From: Pyrocephalus nanus
Lineage: Eukaryota > Chordata > Aves > Passeriformes > Tyrannidae
NCBI GenBank assembly: GCA_038380795.1
Contig: CM076261.1
Location: 97,672,418-97,736,417 of the forward strand
Direction of reading: 5' to 3'
DNA length: 64,000 bases
Positions 23,330 through 33,275 of this stretch are shown one piece after another. A model generated the notes under the pieces. The model worked only from the letters and a program-made list of their open reading frames with translations. It searched no databases and had not been told where the DNA came from. Within the stretch, counting starts at the first letter, position 1; each line of letters begins with the position of its first letter. The position numbers and the translations under genes were made by a program.

Positions 23330-24105
23330 GTGAGGACTGGAGTGCAGGTGCTCTTGGAGTGACCAGGATCCCACCACGTGGATCCTGCCTCTTTCTTCAC
23401 AGAATGCTGGATTTTCCCAACCTTTTGCTGTAGATTTTTTTTGAGGTCCCAGATTTCAAAGTCTGACCTGTGATATGAACCAGAGGTGGTTGCCAGTCCA
23501 GAAAAGCAGTGGTCCCTCAGGACTGTCTCATTCCTGCTGGTTCCAAAGCTATCCCATGCTAGCACTGTACTGAAATGAAGTTTTCAAGCTCACTTTCCTC
23601 AGGCTATTCGTGCCCATTTTTTTTGGCCAATATTTCCTTTACATTCAGTTGTCTGGCTCTTTATTGTTGTTTGCCTTTCCCTACAGGGTAACACTTCCCT
23701 GGAGCAATCCTGTGCTCTCTCAGACTTCTGTTTTCAAGGCTTAGCTAATCAGCTTTTATTTCTCCAGGAGAACATGAACCCAATCCCTGCTCACCTCATC
23801 CCCTTCTTGCACCTGGGTCCATTTAATCTTTCTTAGATTATGGACCTGAGTCCATTCATCTTTCTTAGACCTCAGATTCCTTGAGCACTTGTCAGCTGAA
23901 ATGGCACAACTGGGTGCTCATAAGGTCCCTTCCAACCCAAACCAGTCTGGCATTCTGTGGAATGAGGTTTCAAATGGTGAAAGAGTTCTGGTTCTCACAA
24001 TCAGGGATTGTCCTGGTGCTCCATATCTGGGAACCCAGGATAGGGAGTTTTTGGAATGGCACTCTGTGGACTTCCACCAGGTGAGGTTTGCCTTTTGCTT
24101 TGCAG
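23330..24105 (+). other. Intron after PDZ4
   Basis: A 776-base intron with a short plus-orientation CR1 3' end (23911-23964) and otherwise nothing recognised. Confidence 0.8.
23911..23964 (+). mobile_element. Short CR1 3'-end fragment
   Basis: About 54 bases in plus orientation: AAGGTCCCTTCCAACCCAAA followed by CCAGTCTGGCATTCTGTGGA, the diverged CR1 terminus. Confidence 0.65.
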
Positions 24106-24225
24106 ATGTCCCCAGGAATCATTGCAAACCCTTTTGCTGCTGGCATTGGGCGCAAGAACAGCCTAGAGAGCATCTCCTCCATTGACCGGGATTTGAGCCC
24201 TGAGGAACTGGAGATCCTGCAGAAG
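24106..24225 (+). CDS. SCRIB: SCRIB exon: post-PDZ4 conserved segment
   Basis: Forty codons (w473-w512), phase 0, acceptor ...ctttgcag, donor gtgagt. It encodes MSPGIIANPFAAGIGRKNSL then ESISSIDRDLSPEELEILQK. The first 33 residues match human Scribble (SPGVIANPFAAGIGHRNSLE) almost exactly. After DLSPE it leaves the human sequence, which continues differently in the isoform I know. Confidence 0.96.
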
Positions 24226-24474
24226 GTGAGTGTCCTGGCTGAACTGGGAGCATGTCAGAGAGTGGAAACAGCTTCTGGAAATCTCTAGTTAGTCTTCCCT
24301 TGGTGCATGGAATCTGCAACATAACAGGCACTGGACATGGCATGGGATCAGCGGGTCCCAGCACTTGGATCAGGAATGCGCTAGGATGAGGCTGTGGCAC
24401 CTTCATGAGGTTCCAGGTGCTCCAGGTGTGGAGAGAGCACTGGTTGAGGCGGCTCTAACTCTGCTCTCTCCTAG
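24226..24474 (+). other. Short intron
   Basis: 249 bases with no notable content. Confidence 0.8.
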
Positions 24475-24531
24475 GAGATGGAAATGGTGAGAGAAGCAAC
24501 TCAGTGGGAGAGAGAAGAAATGGAGAAAGTG
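24475..24531 (+). CDS. SCRIB: SCRIB exon: charged helical segment, part 1
   Basis: Nineteen codons (w513-w531), phase 0, acceptor ...ctctcctag, donor gtgaga. It encodes EMEMVREATQWEREEMEKV, a glutamate- and methionine-rich stretch with helix/coiled-coil character. I recall no counterpart in the common human isoform. Because the exon is 57 bases with phase 0 ends, it can be included or skipped without changing the frame. Together with the next exon it forms an acidic/basic helical insert. Confidence 0.88.
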
Positions 24532-25429
24532 GTGAGAGATTTTTTGTGTAGCAAAATCTGTTTGTGGCAGTGACTTTGCTGAGCCCGTGAGCCCCAAGGA
24601 AGGTGCCACAGGTTATCTCTGTCCCGTTGTCAGTGCCACGGCAGCTCTGGATCTCTATCTCCTTGTCAGTGCCATGGGCAGCTCTGGGCATTCCCTCTCT
24701 GTAGAGAAGCACTCCATTACCCCAGCTGCTCTTTGGCTTTGCTGTACCTCCCTATGCACCTCTCTGGTGATGCACCTCTGGTATTCAGAGTCCATTCTTG
24801 TTACCTGCTGGTGCCTCCTGGCCAAGCTGCAGCTTTGAGAAAAATGGCCAGTGAGCTTAGAAGTCCCAAATTTAATCAGTTCTCACTGTCCAGGAGCCCA
24901 TGACCTGACAGAGCTTTTGTGAGCAAAGATGAGAACACGCAGCTCAGAGCTGCCCTGAGTGGAGAAGTGACACTGTTAATTAGTCACAGCTTTGTTCTCC
25001 TCAGTTCACGTGGTCATTTCTCTGCTTTGCTGCGAGCATTTTGTGTTTCTGCCCATTGGTTCAACCTTGTACAGAAACAGAGATAGAATTTCCTGGAAAC
25101 AGAAGTAGGATTTCCCAGAAATAGATCAACAGACTCGAGCCCCTCAAGGACTTGGGGTTTCCACTCATCTCTCCTAAAACAGTAATTTATCCAGTCAGCA
25201 TTTGGAAGAGAGAAAACTGAATTCTTTGGTGTTGTCAGTTGGGAATCTGCTCCTCTGGCAGATGAGTGTGTACATTTTGCAGGTGTTTCATCAGGTTTCC
25301 AGTTCAGTCACACCTGATGTTTCTCTGGGTTCTCTCAGCAGTTGCAATCTCTCATCCTTTTCACATTTGCTGCCCCACAAGAGTGGGGTGAGGTTGATGG
25401 AAGTGGAATGACCTTAGAGAATAATCTTC

Positions 25430-25528
25430 AACCTGATCCCGTGGGAGACTCCCTGCTCATTGCAGGTGCTGGACTAGATGACCCTGAAAAGTCCCTTCCC
25501 ACCTAAACCATCCTGGGATTCTGTGAAT
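25430..25528 (+). mobile_element. CR1 3'-end fragment
   Basis: About 100 bases in plus orientation: GGTGCTGGACTAGATGACC, then CCCTTCCCACCTAAACCATC and CTGGGATTCTGTGA, the terminal part of CR1. Confidence 0.82.
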
Positions 25529-25720
25529 GATTTAGGCAGGAGGGACTTCACCAGTGCCCTTGGTTCAGCCCAGAGTGGAGCCAATTCAGATGGATTTAGT
25601 TTTTCCTATAAAATGCCTGGTTCCTTGCCTGAGAAGGAACTCAGAGTGGTTCAGCAAACCTGATTTCATTGTGTTTCTGTTGGAGCAAAGGCTTTTCCTG
25701 CCAGTTTTACGTTGGCAGCA

Positions 25721-25789
25721 TATGCATTTGAATATGTATTTGAATATGCATATATGGATTTGAATATGGATATATGGAGTTGAATACGC
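25721..25789. repeat. AT-rich tandem repeat, TTTGAATATG units
   Basis: Imperfect units of about 16-18 bases built from ATATGGATTTGAATATG. About four copies in 69 bases. Confidence 0.75.
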
Positions 25790-27784
25790 TCCAGGAGACT
25801 TCAGGTACTGTAGGGTCAGCATCAATACTTCTAACACCTGTGAATAAACCAAGTCTGGCCCCAAACTGCTGCTCAGGCTGAGCAGGTGGCATTTGTCCAG
25901 GCTCAGGTAAAGAAAGGTTTTGCCAGAGTTCATACTGAGATTACTTAAAAGTACTTTCGGATCGGTGAGGTAGCCTTGGCTATGTCTCATTTTAAAAATG
26001 CTGGTATTTTTTGGTACCCCTTCCCTTGGAGTGTCAGGAAGAGGCAGCAGTAGATGCTCCAGGCTCCTCAGAGGTCTCAGGATCCATGAACTGAGGCCTG
26101 TGAAGCAGACACATTTTGCTGCTGGGCCTTTTAATCTGGGATTTTATTATAAAGCTGTTTTTGATGATTAAATTTATCTCGGGGTGGAGCCAGCACTGTG
26201 TGGTGGCCATTGGAATGCTGAAGGAAGTTCCCATCTTGGTGCCACATCCTCAGTAATTTCTTTCACCATTTTTGGATCTTTTTTCTTGCTCTTCAGTGAT
26301 TTGAGTTGATTCCTGCACAAGAAAAATAGAGACCAAACGTGTCTCCAGCCTACAGCCAGTTGTGAACTGAAGAACTGGGAAGAATTTTGATTTTGCTCTA
26401 CTCACTGTAGAGGTTTTCAAACCCACTTGCTGCAGACATCTATTGCCTTCAATTCTCTGATAGTTCAGCTTCTAGTAGAAATATCAGTAACTCCAAGTGT
26501 CTGTGGACTGATTCCTGGTGTATTTGTCTGTCCCAGCTCTGTGGCTCTAGTTATTTTTCTAATCTTAATCCAGATCCTTCCCAGATGTTGTCAGAGATGG
26601 ACTTTGAGCATTCCACAGCTCCATCTGGGCTGGCTGGTGCTCCTGTCACTTCTGAGAGAAGTACTCCTGTACTCAGAGAAGGGCCATACACCAGATTAGT
26701 GTCACCTGGAACCCTCACCCTACAGAGAGCTTGTCCAGAACCAAGCATAACTGGATCCAGAATAGACCTTTAACTATCCCTCAATATCCCTTTGGGAGTT
26801 GTGATCCTGCAGACCATTAGTGTCTCCTCCTGTGGAGGCTGGGGGCAGTGTGGGACACTGAGTATCTGTAATGCATGGAGGCTTTTGAAGAGAAGGGCCC
26901 AGGTGCTCAGCAGAATTTTCAGTTGGCTCCCTGTCAGCTGCTTTCCACCTCTCATCCTCCCAGCCTTGGGACTCCTGGACCATCTGGTTCCTGCTTGGGA
27001 GGAGCAGCCGGGAGGGTTCTGTAGGCAGGAGAAGGGAAGGATGCTGCTGCTGCTGCTGTGTCCCCAGCTCTGGGCAACAAAGCACAGAGGTATCCGTGCC
27101 CAGAAATCAGTCTTTAGGACAAGTCCCACACTGATCCCTTCCTCTTGCAGCCTGGAAGTGAGCCCATGGCTGGGACTTTCAGGATTAGTCACTGGTCACT
27201 CTGTAGTGTCCCTGTGGTGCTGAGTGACCGTGGGCTGATGGTCTGTGCTGGGCCCAGCCATGTGCTAAGAGTGATCTGTCCCTCCCTGATGTATTTACAT
27301 CGCTGTATGTGATGCTATAAGCAGCATGTGAGTTTTAGGCCTTTTTTCCTTGGTGACAGCCAGGCCTGTGCTCTGTAGATTTGTTTTTCCATTTCCTTCC
27401 AACCTCTCTTGCTCTGTCAAGGTGTCTCTTCCAGCAATGAGTAACCTCCTCCTCTCCCTTAGTGCTTTGTGTGGCTTGTGCTTTCCTTTCCTTTCCCCAG
27501 GATTGTCCCTGCTGAGGATCTTGGGGACCTCTGCTCTCCCCCTGCACTGTGACAGCCTGATCATGTTGTCCGGAGTGTCCCTGTCTGTTCTGCTGGTGAT
27601 AATCATACGGGTGCAGAATTCCAGCTCCTCTTTCCCTGGACCCAGGATTCATGCTGAATTTCTGCTCCCCCTCTGCTGGTGCTGGCACTGCTCCTCTATC
27701 CCCTTGGGAGTTCCTGCCCAGCATGTCTGACCTCTTTCCCTCTCTCTTGTCTCTCTGCTCTGGCTTTGTCCTGTCCCACGGAAG

Positions 27785-27841
27785 GAGCAGATGCGTAGGG
27801 AGCGGGAGGCAGCCACGCAGCAGCTTGAGGAGGAGGTGGAG
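27785..27841 (+). CDS. SCRIB: SCRIB exon: charged helical segment, part 2
   Basis: Nineteen codons (w532-w550), phase 0 at both ends, donor gtgagc. It encodes EQMRREREAATQQLEEEVE, continuing the helical stretch of the exon at 24475. Two acceptors are possible six bases apart: ...cggaag (exon from 27785) and ...gagcag (exon from 27791). Both keep the frame and differ only by the residues E-Q. I chose the first because it makes the exon 57 bases like its partner. The pyrimidine tract at 27720-27775 is strong. Confidence 0.85.
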
Positions 27842-28543
27842 GTGAGCAGCACGGAGGGAGGGCTGGAGAGTCCCAGAAAAGGGCTACATCTGGACTGGAA
27901 GGCTGGAGAAGTCCCCAAAAAGTGTTTGTTCCCTGTAGCCTGTGTTCTCCATTCCCTCCCCTAAAAGGATGTCACCTTGGGGATAACAGAAGAGATTGGA
28001 ACTGAAGAAATGTGTAAGGGATTGAGAAAGGGACGGTGGAAAACAGTGGCTGGTTTGAAACCTGGACTTCTCTTTGGGGTTAGAAAGACAACACATGACA
28101 AGATAAATTGAACAAAGTTGTACAGTGAGTGTGAGTTAAGGCTGAGAAAAGAAACTATGGGAATTGCAGAGTTGTATTCTTGAACATGTCCAGATCCAGA
28201 CTGGAACTGTTCTGGATGCTCTTGGAGCAAACGGGTAGGTACAGCACATTCTCCTCCCCCCCTGTGAGGGAGTGGATGTGGGAGCAAGAGGAGTGAGGGG
28301 ATCTGAGCAGCACTGGGTGGCCAGGAGCCCACAGTGACATGTTCTCTGCTGAGTTTCTCAAGCCCAGCCCCTGCCATGGATCCCCATGGTTGTGTTTGGA
28401 ACAATTCCAGCTCCTTTTCCAGGCAGAGTTTGGAGATAAGGCCTTGGGTATTACTGGGGTGGTTCCCTTTTCATTGCTCTTCCTCCTTGACTTAGTTGAC
28501 GTTGGGCCTGACCTGATGTCTGTGGTTTTTTGCCCCTCTCCAG
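27842..28543 (+). other. Intron
   Basis: 702 bases, no recognised repeat or exon. Confidence 0.8.
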
Positions 28544-28627
28544 AGCATCCCCAGTGAACCCCTGCGCCTGGACTACCGGACCCTGGCAGCACTGCCCAGC
28601 AGCGGCCTGCAGAGAGGCAACCGTGCT
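28544..28627 (+). CDS. SCRIB: SCRIB exon: first Y-R-x-x-A-A-x-P motif
   Basis: Twenty-eight codons (w551-w578), phase 0, acceptor ...cctctccag, donor gtgagt. It encodes SIPSEPLRLDYRTLAALPSS and GLQRGNRA. Human Scribble has QPLKLDYRALAAVPSAG at this place, so homology is clear. The core D-Y-R-T-L-A-A-L-P-S-S recurs in variant form in the exons at 40499 and 53729. Confidence 0.95.
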
Positions 28628-29242
28628 GTGAGTGGGGGCTGAGGGGGTCCCTGCAGGGGGGAGGCTGTGAGGGGACCGAGGAGGTGGGGATCCTGTGGGG
28701 GAGTGGCCACGGGGGAGTTAAGGAGGTGGGTTTCCCTCTGGGGGAGGCAGTGAAGGAGCTGTGGAGATGGGGATCCCTGCAGGGGAGGCCGTGGTCCTTT
28801 CCTTACCTGCCCTTCGCCTGTGCCGTGCTGTGGGAGGTGACAGCATCCTTTGCAGAGGAAAACAGGGAAGCAGAACTGTGGGGTACTCTGGCACTGAGAC
28901 AGGAGGTAGCTGCAAAAAAAAAGATGGGAATAAGAAAATGAGGAGAGCAAGAGCCAAGTAGTTTTTCTTTTTGGGAAGAGAAGTTGCAAAGTTGCAAAAA
29001 ACAAAGTCTGGAACAAAGGCAGGAAGAACAGCCCAGAATAAAGAGAAGGGGACATGAGTGGAAGAGTGCAGGGGTTTGTTGTGGAAGGAAGCAGCTCCGG
29101 AAAGCTGCCAAGGAGGGAGGGAAAGATTCTTCCCAACACAGTGATGACAGTGTTGGGTGCACAGCTCAGCTGTAAATCCATTTTGGGGTGGTGTTTAGAA
29201 GGGAGAAAGGCTGAAGATGCTGAGACTGAAAGTATTTAAAAA

Positions 29243-29372
29243 AGATCAAGGCCGGGTTGGACAGGTCTTGGAGCAACCTGGTCTAAAGGGAGGTGTCCAT
29301 GCCCATGGCAGGGGGTGGGACTGGATGGTCTTCAGGGTCCCTTCCAACCCAAACCATCCTGAGATTCTATGA
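29243..29372 (+). mobile_element. CR1 3'-end fragment
   Basis: About 130 bases in plus orientation: TTGGAGCAACCTGGTCTA, CCATGGCAGGGGGTGGGACT, CCCTTCCAACCCAAACCATC, ending GAGATTCTATGA, the CR1 3' terminus. Confidence 0.92.
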
Positions 29373-30596
29373 AAACCAAGATCCCCCAGGCCTGCAGAAG
29401 GCAAAGTGGCTGTGGTTGTGTGTCGTGGCTGAGCCCTGTGGCTCACATATCGTGTTGTGTGTCGTGACTCCAGCTGTGGATGCTCCTGCCCTGTGCTCTG
29501 CCTGCCAGTCCCTCATACGTGGTGGTGAGAAATTTCAGTTTTCACAAACTTTATGGATTACAAACTGATCTCCCTTCTGTGTTGTTTAAATTCTCCCCTT
29601 TCCATCTTTGCTTCCCTTTATCTTCCCTGCATCACCCCTATTCCGTTGGGCTTCTGTCTGCTCCTTCACACATCCTCAGTCTCCACCTTCCTTTCCTTCT
29701 GGTGTGGCGAGACCTCCCTTTGCTCTCATCATCCCACTCCATTGTTTTGGGATCATCTCTTTTACCTGTCCAGTCTCCATCTGGTTCCATGCAAACAGGT
29801 CTCTTCTCTTGTTCTCTTTCCTCCCGTTTCCAGGCCCTCTTGCTTTCTGTCTCACTCAATGACAGCATTGCATTGTCTCCAGCTCTGGCTCCTTTTGTTC
29901 CCATACTTCTCAGCTTTTAGGTTTCCCTCCCGCTGCTCGCACAAAAAGCATTATCAGGAAAAGGTTTATTTTTAGCACCTCTGAGTGTAACTCGGTAGCT
30001 GGAAGAGGGGGAGAGAGCCAGGCCCAGGCAGCAGCTGCCTCCATGTCAGACAACCCAAGCGTGGTCCAGAGCGGAGCAGCCTCTGGGAGCTTGTGCCTTG
30101 CAGCCTGTGTCAACCCGGGAACGCCTGGCATGGGAATGTGGGGCTGAGTGTGCCGGAATGCCGGGGTGATGGGCGGCATCTATAAATGTCCTATTTCAGG
30201 GAAGGGCCCGAGGGTGCCAATGTGTGGTTTTGTCCAGCTGTCACTGGCCCTGTCTTTGCTCTGGTTGGAAAAGTACGTCTGCCTGGACCGTGGGGACAAG
30301 TGAGATTCTGGTGTGGGGATAGGGAGGTTCTGGTGGTCCTTCAGGAGCTGCTCTGGCCTGTTTGGTGACCGCTGGAAGACTCAGCCAGGGTGGGCTTTCC
30401 AGCAGAAGGACAGGCAGGTCAGTGGCAGGTCGTCCATCTCTGGACAGTCTGACTGCATCCAAATGATCTGTTCTCTTGTCCTGTTCCCATTGTGGTTTTC
30501 TCTTTCTCCCTGTCTCCAGCCCAACTCTCTCACCACATACATTCTCCTCTAAAAACAGTGTCTGGGTATCTTTTACTGACAAAGTTCCGTGCAAAG

Positions 30597-30805
30597 GAGC
30601 TGTTCCTGTCATTGCTCTGGGATAGCAGGAGCTGTAGGGAGCTGTTCCTATCCTCATCATGGTACACGAGGAGCTACATGAAACTGTTCCTGTCCTCACT
30701 GTGGGGCAGGAGGAGATGCAGGGAACCATTCCTGTCCTGGCTGTGGAGCAAGAAGAGCTGCAGGGAATTGTTCCTGTTCTGATGATGGAGCAAGAGGAGG
30801 TGCAC
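30597..30805. repeat. 42-base minisatellite, about 5 copies
   Basis: A 32-base partial unit (30597-30628) is followed by four units of exactly 42 bases (30629, 30671, 30713, 30755) and a short tail. The conserved core is GAGCTGCAGGGAxCTGTTCC then TGTCCTCACTGTGG. Since 42 is a multiple of three, open frames run through it on both strands, but nothing supports coding. Confidence 0.92.
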
Positions 30806-31085
30806 ATCAATCCTGACCGCTGTAACTGAGGGTGGAATTTGTCATGAGGATTCTGAGAATGGCCCCCAGAGAAGGGAGCAGGTGATTGTCTGCCTTGGAT
30901 CAATCTGTGTTGCTGCATCTGGGTCCCTTTGTGAGCAGGATTTAACAAAGGCTGATGATTTGCCTGTTCTGTTTGTCCGCTCTTAGAAGCCCAACTGAAA
31001 ATTCCCTTTGGAAGCAGCGTGGGAATGCTCGTTTGGGCAATGCTCTTTGGCCATGCAGCCGGTGTACTGCAACGTCTGGGTGGAA

Positions 31086-31250
31086 GCTGTGGCTTCCCCA
31101 TCTCTGGAAGTGTCCAAGGCCAGACTGGACAGGGCTTGGAGCAACCTGGTCTAGTGGAAGGTGTCCCTGCCCCTGGCAGGGGAGTGGAATGAGATGAGCT
31201 TTAAGGTCCCTTCTCACCTAAACCATCCTGGGATTCTGTGACTCTATGAC
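31086..31250 (+). mobile_element. CR1 3'-end fragment
   Basis: About 165 bases in plus orientation: GGAAGTGTCCAAGGCCAGAC, GGCTTGGAGCAACCTGGTCT, GGTCCCTTCTCACCTAAACC, ending GATTCTGTGACTCTATGA. Confidence 0.92.
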
Positions 31251-31416
31251 AGTGCCCTTGCAGGAGTCAAAGAGCTGTTACAGTCTCTGTCATCGAGCAG
31301 GTGGGAAAGCCAGACCCATGAGGTACTGATCACAGCAAAATGATTAGAGTCTAGCTTTGCTTTCTGGACTATGAGAAGCGGAGAAGAACTGACATGTCTC
31401 AGTACCAGGTCACCAT

Positions 31417-31440
31417 GATTAGTTAATTAGTTAATTAACC
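31417..31440. other. TTAATTAG double motif
   Basis: GATTAGTTAATTAGTTAATT then AACC. It contains overlapping homeodomain-type TAATTA cores in a partly palindromic arrangement. Function unknown. Confidence 0.5.
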
Positions 31441-32444
31441 TGTACTTTCTTCTCTGAATTTGTTTCTCTTTGGTTTCTTGCCACTGATTCTTTCTCTGTA
31501 CTTATTCTGCAGATTTCAGATTAGATTTCTTTCAGTGCCGTGGAGATTGCAGGGTAACACATGCTTGTCCTGTCTGCAGGCTGGGAGAGCTCACTGCATT
31601 GCCCAAATCTTTGCTAACCCAAAATAGAAATTGTGGCTTGTCTGACAGAAATAGTTCCTGTGGGGCCAGGGAGTGAGAAATCCCCACCGGGACATGCCAT
31701 GACAGTGGAAGCTGGAGCTTACAGCTAGGGGCGGATCCTGCCCAGTTCCAGTCAGGTCCAAGAACAAAATAGGCATTAATGCTCCCCACGGACTATCAGG
31801 CTCGATGGCCCTCTGGGAAAAGGCGGTTGGAATTAGAGTTTTTACACTGGAAAGTCATATAGCCACAATGGCAGGATTTCTCAAGGTAGCACAGACTTTG
31901 CTGCTCAGGAAACATGATATGAGCCAGGGCTCTGCCAGCCACAGAGGTTGGATTGGGGGGGTTAGGGGAGGGCCTCCGAAATTCCTGAGCCTCCCAGCTG
32001 CCATTGTAGTCACCAGCCCACCCCCAAGAGCTATTTTGGTGACCACTGCCATGACACAGGAGCTGGAGAATGTGTTCTGAACAGGAGAAGTCTTTCTGCT
32101 CCCCAGAGGCACTTGGATGGAAGGTTTGCTCTTTGCTCTCTGCCTTTCTCTGCTCTCTTGACGAAGGCTGTGGCTGGGGTAACAAATTCTCTTCTATGGC
32201 ATTAAGAGGAAGGGTTGGGGCTTCGCCTGGACTGGGTGCAAGCCCTGGCAGAGCTGGGGCTGCTTCAGTCCTGCCATCAGCAAGAGCCACCCAAGGGGTC
32301 TGTGTTCCATCAGCTCTACTGAGCTCTGGTACTTTGGGTGAATTGTGATGCAGTGGGGCCATAAAACCATGTACAGGTGTGATGGAAATGCACAGGGTGG
32401 GTGTTGTGTGACTATGTGGCAGTGTAACAGCGGAGGCCAGGCCG

Positions 32445-32530
32445 TGGCAGGGGGAGTGTGAATGGTGTGGGAGTTGGACTGGTTGATCTCCAGAGATCCC
32501 TTCCTACCCGAGCTGTTCTGTGATTCTGTG
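32445..32530 (+). mobile_element. Diverged CR1 3'-end fragment
   Basis: Plus orientation; GTTGGACTGGTTGATCTCCA then GATCCCTTCCTACCC and a GTTCTGTGATTCTGTG end. More diverged than the neighbours. Confidence 0.75.
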
Positions 32531-32867
32531 TGCTGTGGTGGCCAGGGGGAGGATGTGTGCTCATGCAGGTGTTGGCAGTGAGTTTGGCTGGAGAGCAGCT
32601 GGAGAAATGTGTGAGTTGGAGCAGTGCAGGGAGCGCTCGTGCCTTTCAGCTCCCCAGGGTATGTGTGCACAGCAGGGTCCTCTCCTGAAAGTGGCATTGG
32701 GGGTCACAGATTGGTGGTAGAGCAGGAGAGAGGGTTGGCATGATGTGTGGGCATTAGCACTGGAATTCTTCTCTCCCCTGTCCTTCAGCAGCTGCTCTAT
32801 ATTTTCTTCCTCCTCTCCTTTATTCTCTTCTCCTTATTTCTGTCTGATCCTTCTGTTTTCCTCTCAG

Positions 32868-33275
32868 CCTGTTCAGTGTACTAAGCCCAGCTCCAGCATG
32901 GAGGGTGACTGCACGGTGCTGTCCCTGCCCTCAGCATGGGACAGCCGGGAAGCGTCCCCGGACCCGGCAGTGGGTGCAACCAGTGGCAGTGTGGCTGGGC
33001 CCCCTCAGCACTCCACATCACCCCATCAGCACACGAGCGGGGCAGAACAACCCCGGGGAGACAAGCAGGACTCCTCAGGGTGTCCCTTGTCCCAGGAGCA
33101 GCTTCCAGAAACGCCAGAGCCAGAGTGTCTGATCGACTCGCAGCCCATCCCCTTCAGTGAGAACCCCTTTGTGGTGGCCAACCGCAGGGGCAAGGCTGCG
33201 GGCACAGCCGGCCTGGGAGGGCCTCCCCTGGGCTACGGCAGCGGGGGCGTGCTGAAGACCAGCCTGTACTCCAAG
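32868..33275 (+). CDS. SCRIB: SCRIB large tail exon; GC donor or terminal exon
   Basis: Phase 0 start after a strong acceptor (...tttcctctcag). As an internal exon it has 136 codons (w579-w714) and ends ...SLYSK at a GC-type donor (AAG|gcaagc) in phase 0, matching the phase 0 start of the exon at 34844. The sequence is serine-, proline- and glutamine-rich and likely disordered, with an NPF tripeptide (SENPFVVANRR) and a glycine-rich end. If the donor is not used, the frame stays open for 21 more codons to a TAA at 33339-33341, giving a short alternative C-terminus. GC and CpG content are high and remain high past the stop to about 33650. I recall no counterpart in the usual human isoform. Confidence 0.72.

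Larger units (their letters stand above)
24532..27784 (+). other. 3.3-kb intron in the helical segment
   Basis: Contains a plus-orientation CR1 3' end (25430-25528), an AT-rich tandem repeat (25721-25789) and a short CTG run near 27043. Positions 27380-27780 are pyrimidine-rich. No further exon was recognised. Confidence 0.75.
28628..32867 (+). other. 4.2-kb intron
   Basis: Contains three plus-orientation CR1 3' ends (29243-29372, 31086-31250, 32445-32530), a 42-base minisatellite (30597-30805) and an AT-rich TTAATTAG block (31417-31440). No extra exon was recognised. Confidence 0.78.

Noticed and set aside
30241..31101. Minus-strand open frame of 286 codons
   Set aside because: Most of it is the 42-base minisatellite, whose length is a multiple of three, and flanking intron; no other evidence of coding.
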